Assembly: GCA_019694515.1 (NCBI GenBank)
Contig: JAIBBU010000001.1
Span: 171,716-235,715 of the forward strand
Length of the DNA: 64,000 bases
Direction of reading: 5' to 3'
DNA from: Oligoflexia bacterium
Lineage (GTDB): Bacteria; Bdellovibrionota_C; UBA2361; JBGSMV01
The first letter of the stretch is position 1; every line of letters starts with the position of its first letter. Below are positions 42,041 to 50,534 of the stretch, piece by piece. Position numbers and translations under genes: made by a program. Under the pieces are notes generated by a model that ran no database searches, was not told the DNA's origin, and saw nothing but the letters and a program-made list of their open reading frames with translations.

Positions 42041-43399
42041 GTGTTCACGCACATGCTGGAACTTAAACCCGGGATAGAATTCGGAGGTCGCTATACGATC
42101 CTAAACCCCATTGGCGCGGGGGGCATGGGAGCTGTGTATGTGGCGCGTGACAACAGTCACCCCGAATTCTTGGTCGCCTTGAAGGTGCTTTATCCCGGCG
42201 TGATCAAGACCCGCGAGGCACGCGAGCGCTTCAGAAGCGAAATCGTTGCCTCTTATCGATTGAACCACCCCAATATAGTGCGCGCCTACGAATATTTCGA
42301 CCAACAGGATCTGCAGGCTTATGCGATGGAGTACATCGATGGCGGCGATCTATTTCAGCGCATGAAAGAAGGCCCCATGGGTGCAACCGAAGTAATTCGG
42401 ATCATGAAGCAGGTTGCTTCAGCGCTTGCGGCTATTCACGCTGAGGGCATCGTGCATCGAGATCTAAAACCCGAAAATATTTTAATGACCAAAAAAGGTT
42501 CGGTTAAGGTCACTGACTTCGGCGTCGCGCGCATGAAAGATTCCAGCACATTGACACAGGCCGGAGCTATGGTCGGCACGCCGAAATATTTGTCACCGGA
42601 ATACGTCGAAACCGGAGAATGCGATCATCGCGGTGATATTTATGCATTGGGCGTGATCGGTTACGAGATGATCTCCGGCGCTTCCCCGTTTCGTTCCGAC
42701 TCCAAGGTCTCGTTGATGGTGGAGCGGCTGCGCACCGATTTTCCGCCGGTGCGCAGAGTAGCCAAACATTGTCCGCCTGGATTGGCCGGCATTATTGAAC
42801 GTGCCATGGCAGTTAACATCCACAAGCGCTATCAGAGCGCCGCGGAGCTAGTTGCAGACCTCGAATTGATCGAGCAGGGCAAGGAGCCGCTGAACGCCGC
42901 TTCGGCCGAACGGCATCTTAGTGCTGCGATAAGCTCGGTTTTCACTGCCAGAAACGCGGTCAGGGCGATCTCAGGAGCTTTTGGATTGCGTGATCCCCGT
43001 CCTTGGTATCGTCGCCCGCAAACGATTGCTTTTGGCAGTGCCATGCTAGCACTGGCGCTCTCCTTGGTATTACTGACCGCTAATTTACTGCGTTTCGGAT
43101 CTACCTCGATCTGGGCGGTTCCAGAGGGATCATACAAGGGAGTGATTAGCGGGGTACTGGCAGATAATTCCCAGTATGCGTTGCGCCTCTGGCGTACCAA
43201 TGCCGGCCTTTTCGTGCTGCTTGGTAAGAGTCACTGTCCGGTCGCACCGGTCGATCGCAGCGGCAGGTTTAGCTGTGGGGACCTGCAATTTGCGCTCAGC
43301 GTGAGCTCGATTGAGCGGGGCGGAGCCTCAGGATTAATTGAAGAGCTTTCGTGGGGTACCAAAGGGCGCTGGAGTATTGCGGAGGCACCGGAGCGATGA
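42041..43399 (+). CDS. Membrane Ser/Thr protein kinase (PknB/Hanks type)
   Basis: 452 residues (GTG 42041; ATG 42053 is also possible). Kinase domain: Gly loop GAGGMGAVY at 25-33, Lys48 in ALKVLYPG, catalytic loop HRDLKPEN (His139-Arg-Asp141), DFGVAR, and the P+1 region VGTPKYLSPE. A TM helix at about residues 337-360 leads to a ~90-residue extracytoplasmic domain with two Cys (SHCPVAP, FSCGD). ATGA couples it to two secreted coiled-coil genes and it precedes Tad-like cluster 2, so it may sense envelope state and phosphorylate pilus or cytoplasmic targets. Confidence 0.93.
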   Translation: MFTHMLELKPGIEFGGRYTILNPIGAGGMGAVYVARDNSHPEFLVALKVLYPGVIKTREARERFRSEIVASYRLNHPNIVRAYEYFDQQDLQAYAMEYIDGGDLFQRMKEGPMGATEVIRIMKQVASALAAIHAEGIVHRDLKPENILMTKKGSVKVTDFGVARMKDSSTLTQAGAMVGTPKYLSPEYVETGECDHRGDIYALGVIGYEMISGASPFRSDSKVSLMVERLRTDFPPVRRVAKHCPPGLAGIIERAMAVNIHKRYQSAAELVADLELIEQGKEPLNAASAERHLSAAISSVFTARNAVRAISGAFGLRDPRPWYRRPQTIAFGSAMLALALSLVLLTANLLRFGSTSIWAVPEGSYKGVISGVLADNSQYALRLWRTNAGLFVLLGKSHCPVAPVDRSGRFSCGDLQFALSVSSIERGGASGLIEELSWGTKGRWSIAEAPER

Positions 43400-44007
43400 G
43401 CCGATCTTTGTTACTTGCAGTCTTCGTGGGCAGCTTAGCTTTGGGCGCGAGCGCCTGGGCCTTTGATCCATCGAGCTTTCGTCATACGCCGCCCGAGAGG
43501 CATCTGCTGGATAAGACTGACCTGCTGCTCAGCTTTAGCGCCAGTCAGGTAAAACGTGCGCGCGTGCTGCTCGCAACCTCCCAGGGCTATCAGGCCACTG
43601 AAATGGAGCAGGTAGGAGATCGCTTCGTCACGCGCGTCAATGCAGGCGATCTGACTCTCTTAAAATACCAATTTCAGATTGAGGGCGAGGACGGAGCGCT
43701 CTTTGAAAGCTCCTATTATAATCTAAAGAAATTATCATCAGCCGGACTTAGCGATGATTCGGCAGCTGAGCTTGGCGAGAAAAAAGCGGCCCTAGATGCA
43801 AAAATACAGCAGCTGGAGAGTGCATTATTTACCATTAAATCAGCCGACCCCGCGGTTCTGGCTAAACGCAAAACCCAGGAGCGCGCCCAAGCGCTGCTCA
43901 ATCTGAGCCAGAAGCAGCGTGAACTTGAGGCCTTGCGTGCTGAACTAACAGCGCCCGGGGAGCTGGGGGATGGTGGCGCGACTGGGAAAACGGAGAGATT
44001 TGAGTGA
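43396..44007 (+). CDS. Exported coiled-coil protein, kinase operon
   Basis: 203 residues from the ATG at 43396, which overlaps the kinase stop. Signal peptide (LLAVFVGSLALGASAWA). The N-terminal half looks like a beta-sandwich (LLSFSASQVKRARVLLA ... YQFQIEGEDGALFESSYY), the C-terminal half is a long Ala/Glu/Lys/Gln coiled coil (AALDAKIQQLESALF, AQALLNLSQKQRELEALRAE). No family recognised. The partner gene downstream has the same two-part plan, so both may form a periplasmic complex with the kinase ectodomain. Confidence 0.75.
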   Translation: MSRSLLLAVFVGSLALGASAWAFDPSSFRHTPPERHLLDKTDLLLSFSASQVKRARVLLATSQGYQATEMEQVGDRFVTRVNAGDLTLLKYQFQIEGEDGALFESSYYNLKKLSSAGLSDDSAAELGEKKAALDAKIQQLESALFTIKSADPAVLAKRKTQERAQALLNLSQKQRELEALRAELTAPGELGDGGATGKTERFE

Positions 44008-44534
44008 GTCGAAGAATAGTCATTATCACAGTCTTATCTCTTCAGCTTTTCACGCGGGCGTTTGCCTTCGCGATCGAAGGCTCAGATGAAATTTCGGTTG
44101 AAGGCTATCCGGTGAAGCAGTATTTAGCTGTGGTCACTGGAGCTGAGAGTGAACTATTTCCTGCTGATCTTGAGCGGCTGGAGGGGCGCTTCAAAGTGAT
44201 CGCGCATAACGGCCGCATCCCCGAGGGGGCACTTGTCGCGGCCGTGGTGCAAATGCCTGACGGTGCGATCGTATCAGCGCCTTTACACGCGTTCGGCGCC
44301 GATGATCTTAAGCTGGTAAGTGGTCAAGGGCCGCAGACGCGCGAAATTGAGATCGAAGTCGAAACTGCGCAGACGCGACTGAAACAGCTTGAGCAGCAAG
44401 TCAGGGATGAAACTTCCAAACTTCGCGAAGCTGCCGGACTGCATGAAGTCGACCAGTTAACCCGGCAGGCCGAGGATCTCGACCGACGCATCAGCCAGCT
44501 GAGGGAGCTGTCCGTAAAGCCGGAAAATAGGTAG
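44004..44534 (+). CDS. Exported coiled-coil protein, kinase operon
   Basis: 176 residues starting at a GTG that overlaps the previous stop by 4 bases. Signal peptide (IVIITVLSLQLFTRAFAFA), a ~90-residue globular part with conserved-looking strands (VKQYLAVVTGAESELF, RFKVIAHNGRIPEG), then a C-terminal coiled coil (ETAQTRLKQLEQQVRDETSKL and LTRQAEDLDRRISQL). Not recognised. It is the last gene of the kinase operon; 369 bases follow before the pilin gene. Confidence 0.72.
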   Translation: MSRRIVIITVLSLQLFTRAFAFAIEGSDEISVEGYPVKQYLAVVTGAESELFPADLERLEGRFKVIAHNGRIPEGALVAAVVQMPDGAIVSAPLHAFGADDLKLVSGQGPQTREIEIEVETAQTRLKQLEQQVRDETSKLREAAGLHEVDQLTRQAEDLDRRISQLRELSVKPENR

Positions 44535-44903
44535 CAATCCCAATCGGTTAATGGGGAAACTTGCCTAAGTTGCTGCTCTTATTATCAATCTCAAGAATAA
44601 CTTCAAAAATGACGATTTAGAGCTTTAGAGCTGTCTCCGATCAAGAGGCCTTAACTCGGCGTTCAAAATCGGGATGCGCGATGGCGCAAACGGCGTAAAT
44701 CTCAGAGTAGAGATATTGCGTCGGGATGGATCTGTCCTGGGAAGCGCTCACGGGAAATTTTTTCCGAAATTAGCACCTGCTCTTACCAAGAGTGTTAATT
44801 CGGTTTTGTTCGTATGCAGTCCTCCGCGCTAAGCGGCTGACTGTAGATCTCGATATGGTGTTGGTAGGCGTGGAAAGCGCCGACCATTTGAAGGAATAAA
44901 CTA
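44535..44903. other. 369-base gap between kinase operon and Tad-like cluster 2
   Basis: No gene is seen. It contains a short palindrome ggaaattttttcc near 44752-44764 and a strong two-part hairpin at 44817-44843. The pilin ribosome binding site aagga lies at 44891-44895. A cluster promoter is expected here but no clear -35/-10 pair stands out. Confidence 0.4.
44817..44843 (+). promoter_or_regulatory. Hairpin in the leader of the cluster 2 pilin gene
   Basis: cagtc-ct-ccgc-gctaa-gcgg-ct-gactg forms a symmetric stem of 5+4 pairs with a ct/ct internal loop. No T run follows, so it is not a plain terminator; it lies 60 bases before the pilin ATG. Confidence 0.45.
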
Positions 44904-45068
44904 ATGGCAAAGAAAGAGAAAGGTTCAATCGAGCTGATTGTGCTTGGATTGCTGGCCGCGTTGATCGTCGTTCTAGCTATTCCGATGTTGACTGAGATTG
45001 GTCAGCGGACCTCGGCTGGATTGATCGACATACGCAATCATCTCCCGACTCCGACCGGAAGTAACTAG
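44904..45068 (+). CDS. Small pilin-like protein, cluster 2
   Basis: 54 residues, ATG with aagga 8 bases upstream. A basic leader (MAKKEKG) ends in Gly, followed by SIELIVLGLLAALIVVLAI, a single hydrophobic helix, and a short polar tail ending TPTGSN. This is the plan of a type IVb pilin, but the Glu falls at +3 after the Gly rather than +5 and there is no Tyr after it. It stands first in Tad-like cluster 2, where a pilin is expected. Confidence 0.7.
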   Translation: MAKKEKGSIELIVLGLLAALIVVLAIPMLTEIGQRTSAGLIDIRNHLPTPTGSN

Positions 45069-45143
45069 AGCGAAGCTGACATGCTTTGCGAGAGCTGTAG
45101 TCTCGGTCGATTCGTGTTGTGGGCCTTTAAGCAGTACTAAAAC

Positions 45144-45998
45144 ATGCGTGTCCACCCTAGTGCGATAACATCATCTTTAAACCGCTGGCAGCTCCCGGCT
45201 GCTATGTTTTTGGTGGTGCTGCTTTTGGCGATGATGGCCTTCCGAGGGACGAGCCATCATCTGCCGGCAGAGGACCAAGCTACCCAGAGTACTGAGGTGG
45301 TAGTGGCCAAGGGCAAGATTGAGCCCGGTCAGCCGCTTGAAAAAGCACCGGTAGCTTTGGAGCGGCGTCCCGTAAATACACTCCCGGCTGATGCCATCAC
45401 TTCCCTCGAATCATTAAAGAATAAAATTGCGGCGGGCCCAATTCCCGCCGGTTATCCATTGGCGCTGGCGCTGCTCGCGGATCCGGTGGTGGTTCCGGCA
45501 GTCACCGAGAAGGTGGATGAAGCACCCCCGGAAGATCCGATTGAGACCCTCTTTCGCGAGATTGAGTCCGAAACAGTTTCTGTCCCTCTGACGTTTTCCT
45601 CGAACCCCCCGAAGCGCGGCGCGCGCATGGCCGTGACCCTGAGCAATACCCGAGGCGAGACCATTATCGTGGTAGAGGAAAGTTGGGTAGCTAGTTCCAG
45701 CGGCCGAGAGGCCGTGCTGCGCCTGGATCCAACTAAGGCGCTATTGCTGCAGTCGGCGCGCTCGCTCGGAAATTTTGGCTTCATCGAGATCCCCGTGGAT
45801 GGCCCGAGTCCTTATGCAGGGAAAGCGGTCAACTCGATCGAAGAGCTCAAAGAACGGCTTGCCGGACGAGTGGTGGAAGCCAGCGCCGAGAAGAAGCCGA
45901 CCACCAAGATGAAGGGCTACGCCTGGATTAGCGGCGAAGGACTGAAGTATGGCATCGATCAGGATGGCCAAATCAAAGTCATGGATGGCAACGAATAG
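45144..45998 (+). CDS. cpaB: CpaB-like SAF-domain protein, cluster 2
   Basis: 284 residues. TM anchor (LPAAMFLVVLLLAMMAF) then a SAF domain (TEVVVAKGKIEPGQPLEKAPVALERRP would span it, with IPAGYPLALALL). The second half, after a Glu/Pro linker, has a strand-rich region VSVPLTFSSNP and AGKAVNSIEEL. It is shorter and more diverged than the cluster 1 protein and lacks its PPGMRA box. Assignment rests on the SAF part and position before cpaF. Confidence 0.7.
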   Translation: MRVHPSAITSSLNRWQLPAAMFLVVLLLAMMAFRGTSHHLPAEDQATQSTEVVVAKGKIEPGQPLEKAPVALERRPVNTLPADAITSLESLKNKIAAGPIPAGYPLALALLADPVVVPAVTEKVDEAPPEDPIETLFREIESETVSVPLTFSSNPPKRGARMAVTLSNTRGETIIVVEESWVASSSGREAVLRLDPTKALLLQSARSLGNFGFIEIPVDGPSPYAGKAVNSIEELKERLAGRVVEASAEKKPTTKMKGYAWISGEGLKYGIDQDGQIKVMDGNE

Positions 45999-46226
45999 CT
46001 GTCCTACGAAATTTTCCTAGCTATCTACTCAGAACCCTCCCAGAAATCCGTTGCCGGTGGACCACGCCGCGAAGATTTTTGCGTGTTCTGCCCGCTAGCG
46101 GTGCACTGCCCAAGCAGTTCTCATTTTTTGTCCAAAATTGGCCGATATTTATAGAGATTCCTGTCGGAATCGCCGTTTGAGATCTGCGCTAAGTGGCACA
46201 GTGCAAATGGCCTGTATTGGTCAACT

Positions 46227-47927
46227 ATGGCTGGAATTTTAAGCAGACTTGAGCGCAAGGGCACGAAGGCCGGCACGGCAGCTGCCGAACTTCTCGTGCG
46301 CTCGCCTGCTACTGAGAAACTCGCAAGTGTTAATAAGCCATCTACCAAGGTGGTTAGTACTCCAGCTGAACTTGGGCTCGCCGACGAATTGTTGGCAGAG
46401 CTTAAGGCCGAAGGACGCATCCGCAAGGATGCGTCTCGCGCTGCCGCACCGACCAGCCCGGCACATAAAATCGGAGAGGTGTTGGGATCGCAGCCCCACA
46501 CCACCGTCACCGCGGCTGGCCGGCCATCTTCCCGTATCAAGGTAGTCCAAAGCCAGGCGATTGATCTAAGTCACCGGAAGCGTCCCGATATTTTTGATGA
46601 GGCTTTGCCCTGGTGGCTGACAGATCCAGTAGCCTGTTCGCCGCAGGTCGATGCTCTCGTTCCGGCGGCACGCTTGGTCTTAAATGATCTCATTTCGGAT
46701 AACGTCACGCAGGAGGAGTTGATTGCGTCGATTCATAAGGCCGTCTCAATTGCAGCCGATCAGCTCTCCTCGGAGATTCGCTTCTCAAGCAAAGATATCC
46801 AGGAAAGCGCACATGAGTTGATTAGCTTGATCATGGGCAAGGGGCCGCTATCCTCGCTCTACGATGACCCCGCAGTTACTGATATTCATTTGGATGGCCA
46901 TAACAGCGTAAAGTGTGTGCGACGTGGGCAGGCGCTAGAGACCCCTTTTCGATTTCGCAGTCCATCCGAGTGCGAGGCTTACATCTCCTCGATGCTGCAA
47001 TCGGTAGAGCGTGTCCTGAATCACAGCTCCCCGATCGTGGACTGCGTGCTTGACGACAAGCAGCGCAGCCGTATCAATGCCGTTCACTCCTCGCTTCTAG
47101 ATGGCAAAGAATCAGCAGTCGTCATTCGTATCCCGCGGCTTCAGCAGATCTCGTTTTATGATCTTTTGAGGACGAAGACGCTGCCCGCCACGCTGGCGGC
47201 CTGGCTCTCGGAGCTGGTAGCTTGCGGTCAGTCAAACATTCTGGTTATGGGCCCCACGGGCTCCGGTAAGACTACCATGACCACGGCGCTGCTGAGCGCA
47301 GTAGGCTCAGATGAGCGCATCTGTACAATTGAAGATGTGCCCGAAATTTTCGTTCCGACAGTACATCTGGAAAAGCTTGTTTCGCGACCTGAAAATGCGC
47401 AGGGTGAAGGCGCCATCGGTATGGATCAGCTGCTGCGTGCGGCTTTGCGTCGGGCTCCGCACCGCATCGTGGTGGGCGAAATCAGAGACAAAGAGGGGCC
47501 ACTCTTTCTTAAGGCGCTGGAGACCGGACATTTGGGATCGGTCGCGACGATTCATGCCGATAATGCGCGTGATAGCTTATGGCGTCTGCTGGACGTGGTT
47601 TCCGCATATGAGAAAGCCCCGCAGGAAAGTATTCAGCGGCGTATTTCGCGTTCACTGCACGTTCTTATTTCGATGAAAAAGATTAATGGCCGTCCTTGCT
47701 TGATGGAGGTGGCTGAGGTGCGTCCTCCGATCAATGGTGAGTTCATCGTCAAGCCCATCGTAAAATTCGAAAGCGAGGTTCAGGGCCGACGGCAGTGGCG
47801 CTTAATGGCCAATCACTCTGAGTGGATCGACCGCTTGCGCGAACGCGGCGTAGAACTCCAAGCCGGTCCGGGCCTACTGCCGATGGAGAAGGTCGGCGAT
47901 GAACCGCAGGCGGAGCGTGAAATATGA
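46227..47927 (+). CDS. cpaF: CpaF/TadA-type secretion ATPase, cluster 2
   Basis: 566 residues, with an extra ~130-residue N-terminal extension that is Ala/Lys-rich and probably disordered. Core: GKGPLSSLYDDPAVTDIHLDG, Walker A GPTGSGKTT at 342-350, ICTIEDVPEIF, ALRRAPHRIVVGEIRDKEG and the His box GHLGSVATIHADNA. It is closer to classical CpaF/TadA than the cluster 1 copy. The 228 bases before it (45999-46226) contain no gene or clear ribosome binding site. It overlaps tadB by 4 bases. Confidence 0.94.
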   Translation: MAGILSRLERKGTKAGTAAAELLVRSPATEKLASVNKPSTKVVSTPAELGLADELLAELKAEGRIRKDASRAAAPTSPAHKIGEVLGSQPHTTVTAAGRPSSRIKVVQSQAIDLSHRKRPDIFDEALPWWLTDPVACSPQVDALVPAARLVLNDLISDNVTQEELIASIHKAVSIAADQLSSEIRFSSKDIQESAHELISLIMGKGPLSSLYDDPAVTDIHLDGHNSVKCVRRGQALETPFRFRSPSECEAYISSMLQSVERVLNHSSPIVDCVLDDKQRSRINAVHSSLLDGKESAVVIRIPRLQQISFYDLLRTKTLPATLAAWLSELVACGQSNILVMGPTGSGKTTMTTALLSAVGSDERICTIEDVPEIFVPTVHLEKLVSRPENAQGEGAIGMDQLLRAALRRAPHRIVVGEIRDKEGPLFLKALETGHLGSVATIHADNARDSLWRLLDVVSAYEKAPQESIQRRISRSLHVLISMKKINGRPCLMEVAEVRPPINGEFIVKPIVKFESEVQGRRQWRLMANHSEWIDRLRERGVELQAGPGLLPMEKVGDEPQAEREI

Positions 47928-48787
47928 AAGAGGGAAAGCGGCTGGAGCTGCTCAAGCGCTCGCAGCTGAGTGAAGCGGAGGAGCCGAAGTCAACCTTTAC
48001 ACCAAAGGACTCTGAGCTCGGTGTACGATTACAAAAAGATCCGAACGCCAGCGCTTTCACTAAACGCCTGCACCGCGCCGGCGTGGAAATGGATCCCCGA
48101 CTTTTCGTACTTAGCACGCTGCTAATCGCCGCTGCGGTCGGCTATCTAGCATCTTTGCTGGGCTGGTTACTGGGAGCTTGCACCTTTGCGGTGCTGCTGC
48201 ATTATCTGTTCTTTGGGTATCTTGAGGAACGCGCCCAAAAGCGTAAGCGTAAAGTGATCCCACTGCTGCCCTCTTTTATCGACGGGCTGGCTGCAGCCTT
48301 GGGGACCGGCTTCAATATCGACGCCGCAATCGTGCACGCCACGCTTGGTGTGCCGGATGGCATTCTACGCTCGGAGTTAGACAAGGTATCAGCGTCCCTC
48401 AACGCAGGGTTGGGGGTTAAGGAGGCGCTTTCATATTTAGGGGAGCGCATTACCGGGCGCGAGATTACAGCGCTGGTGGTTTGTATTTCACTCTTCGCCA
48501 GCTTGGGAGGACATGAATTGGAGCCCTTCCGACGCTTAGCGGCAAAAATTAGAGAACAGCAAATTATAACTGAGAAAGCGGGGCGTGATCTGATCATGGT
48601 AAAGCAGGCCTTCTTCATCATTTTTTGTCTGGCGTTGGGTGTTCCGGTGATTTTGCTTTTAATCACTCCTGAATATCTGGCGGGCGCCTATCATGATGCG
48701 GTCGGAAGGATCATTCTCCAGGTTGGCGAAATATTGGTGTTATTTGCGCTGGTAGGATTCAAGCGCATGACCTCTTTGAGAATTTAG
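47924..48787 (+). CDS. tadB: TadB-like platform protein, cluster 2
   Basis: 287 residues. A soluble basic N-terminus, a TM pair at about 63-105, the T2SSF core (VIPLLPSFIDGLAAALGTGFNIDAAI, LNAGLGVKEALSYLGERI) and C-terminal helices FFIIFCLALGVPVILLLI and ILQVGEILVLFALVGF. It is the inner-membrane platform partner of TadC. ATGA overlap with cpaF. Confidence 0.85.
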   Translation: MKEGKRLELLKRSQLSEAEEPKSTFTPKDSELGVRLQKDPNASAFTKRLHRAGVEMDPRLFVLSTLLIAAAVGYLASLLGWLLGACTFAVLLHYLFFGYLEERAQKRKRKVIPLLPSFIDGLAAALGTGFNIDAAIVHATLGVPDGILRSELDKVSASLNAGLGVKEALSYLGERITGREITALVVCISLFASLGGHELEPFRRLAAKIREQQIITEKAGRDLIMVKQAFFIIFCLALGVPVILLLITPEYLAGAYHDAVGRIILQVGEILVLFALVGFKRMTSLRI

Positions 48788-48790
48788 AGC

Positions 48791-49696
48791 ATGGATTGGC
48801 TAGCTGTTATATCAGTTCTTACCGTGGCTGTGACGGTCAGGATGATGCTGCTGCAGCGTCAGACTACTAAACGCGAATATGCCCGGTTCAAAGGTCACGA
48901 TCTGACCTTCTTAGGGGAAATCTCGCAGCAGTTAAATACAGCCGCCGCCTCATTGGGGCAAAGCAGCGCCGTAGATACTCGCACCGTTGGGGCTTTGGCG
49001 CGCCCCGAGCAAAAGCGTCGGAACCAGCTAATGGAGGACGCGGGTCTAGAAACTCCTGAGGCTCGTGGAAAATTTCTCCTCTTCAGGATTGTATCGGCGA
49101 TTGCCGGGCCCGCGCTGGGACTGAGCTGCTACACCGTGCTCATTCCTTACTATGCTACGTTAGCCACGTTAGTCTGTACGGCCCTTGGTATTGCTCTTCC
49201 GCTGCTATGGCTTAAACGTCATGCGATTGAGCGCCGCGAAGATATCCAGCGTGAACTGCCTTTAGTGTTAGACTTAACCAATTTGGGCACCAGTGCCGGT
49301 TGGGATATTTCCGCCTCCCTAGAGCGGGTGATTGACGCGCTGTTTCTCGAATTTCCTCATCACCCTCTAATCAAAGAGCTGAAAAAGGCGCGGTGGTTGA
49401 TCCCCAGCGGTTACACCTGGGAAGAGGCCTTGACCCGTGTGGCCGATAAGCTTGGTGATGATTCGGTGAGACGATCTACTTTAGCGTTGGCCCAAGCGAT
49501 TAAGCAGGGCGGCGATCGCAGTAAGCAGCTAGAAGGCATCGCCATGGATGCACAGCGCATCTACTACGGATCGATCGACCGGCGTCTGGCTGGCCTACCA
49601 GTGAAGGCGCTGCTCTTGACGATGATGTTGATGATTGCCTACTTCATCATCCTTATGGCTCCGGCTGCTGTTCAAATTAAGAATATCGTGCATTGA
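48791..49696 (+). CDS. tadC: TadC-like platform protein, cluster 2
   Basis: 301 residues. TM at the N-terminus, then a cytoplasmic part with MEDAGLETPEARGKFLLFRI (a hallmark opening of TadC), TM pair around 100-140, T2SSF core IQRELPLVLDLTNLGTSAGW and LALAQAIKQGGDRSKQLEG, and a last TM (ALLLTMMLMIAYFIILM). It follows tadB by 3 bases. Confidence 0.87.
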   Translation: MDWLAVISVLTVAVTVRMMLLQRQTTKREYARFKGHDLTFLGEISQQLNTAAASLGQSSAVDTRTVGALARPEQKRRNQLMEDAGLETPEARGKFLLFRIVSAIAGPALGLSCYTVLIPYYATLATLVCTALGIALPLLWLKRHAIERREDIQRELPLVLDLTNLGTSAGWDISASLERVIDALFLEFPHHPLIKELKKARWLIPSGYTWEEALTRVADKLGDDSVRRSTLALAQAIKQGGDRSKQLEGIAMDAQRIYYGSIDRRLAGLPVKALLLTMMLMIAYFIILMAPAAVQIKNIVH

Positions 49697-49704
49697 GATT
49701 GAGC

Positions 49705-49920
49705 ATGAAGCTATTTTGCGCCAGAGGGTCCGTCACCTTAGTAGAATTTGTAGTACTGCTTACTCTCAGCCTAGTTTTGCTTATGGGATTTTATGAGCTT
49801 TCGGGAGATAATGGTCCGGCGGCGCAAAGCATCAAGAACGACAAGCAGATGATGGAGAGCTGCGCCGAAAAGCTGCTTGATCCCGAGGCAAATTGCGACG
49901 GCGGCCCCGTCGCTCCGTGA
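49705..49920 (+). CDS. Second pilin-like protein, cluster 2
   Basis: 71 residues from the ATG at 49705 (a TTG at 49693 would overlap the tadC stop). Leader MKLFCARG, then SVTLVEFVVLLTLSLVLLMG with Glu at +6 after the Gly and a hydrophobic helix, and a tail of about 40 polar residues with two Cys (MESCAEKLLDPEANCDGG) that could form a disulfide loop. The plan fits a minor pilin or pseudopilin more than a major Flp pilin. Its place directly after tadC supports this. Confidence 0.7.
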   Translation: MKLFCARGSVTLVEFVVLLTLSLVLLMGFYELSGDNGPAAQSIKNDKQMMESCAEKLLDPEANCDGGPVAP

Positions 49921-49958
49921 ACGTTGCAGGCTGGGCTCTAATCTCCTAGGATGTTCTT

Positions 49959-50354
49959 ATGGCCAAGGTATTAATCGTCGAAGACTCCCAGTCGCAGGCG
50001 ATGATCATCTCAGAGATTGTAAAGAGCGCCGGGCATGAACCGACCGTTGCGCCTAATCTTCAGAAGGGCATCGCCCCCGTTCTTAAATCCGCTAATCCTG
50101 ATGTCGTGCTGCTGGATCTGATCCTGCTTGGTCCCGATGGAAAAACGATCGGCGACGGCTTCCAGTTTTGCAAAGAGATTAAAAAATTGTCGAATAATAC
50201 GGTTGGCGTAGTGATCGTCAGCTCCAGGGTTGATGAGGAATCGGCGCAGTGGGCGGAGCTGCAGGGCGCCGATGCAATGCTGCAAAAGCCCTTTGTGGTC
50301 GAGGATCTGATTGAGGTAATGGATGAGGTCCTGCAGAAGTTCAAGAAGCGCTAA
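49959..50354 (+). CDS. Single-domain response regulator, cluster 2
   Basis: 131 residues. IVEDSQSQAM acidic pocket, phospho-Asp53 in VVLLDLILLGPDGKTIGDGF with an insertion of several residues after the Asp compared with CheY, VIVSSRV switch and MLQKPFV Lys. This PilH/PilG-like form with a longer beta3-alpha3 loop is common in twitching and gliding systems. It sits between the second pilin-like gene and cpaE, unlike cluster 1 where a receiver is fused to a GspE-N domain. Confidence 0.9.
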   Translation: MAKVLIVEDSQSQAMIISEIVKSAGHEPTVAPNLQKGIAPVLKSANPDVVLLDLILLGPDGKTIGDGFQFCKEIKKLSNNTVGVVIVSSRVDEESAQWAELQGADAMLQKPFVVEDLIEVMDEVLQKFKKR

Positions 50355-50371
50355 ATCTGCCCAGGCTTGGC

Positions 50372-50377
50372 TATAAT
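50372..50377 (+). promoter_or_regulatory. Possible promoter (-10 box) for cluster 2 cpaE
   Basis: A perfect TATAAT lies 18 bases after the receiver gene and about 160 bases before the cpaE start. The -35 region (cgctaa) is poor. If real, cpaE has its own long-leader transcript. Confidence 0.3.
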
Positions 50378-50534
50378 AGTCTTTAAATTCAAATAGTTAA
50401 CACAGCGGCAAACCAGCTAAATAGCTGAAATTATCTGCATTCTCCCTTCATCAAATCTATAGAGGGAAAATGCCGCTTCCACCCGGGATCGTAGCACGGG
50501 TCACTTGCGGTTAAATACGTAGGTCCAGTTAAAG

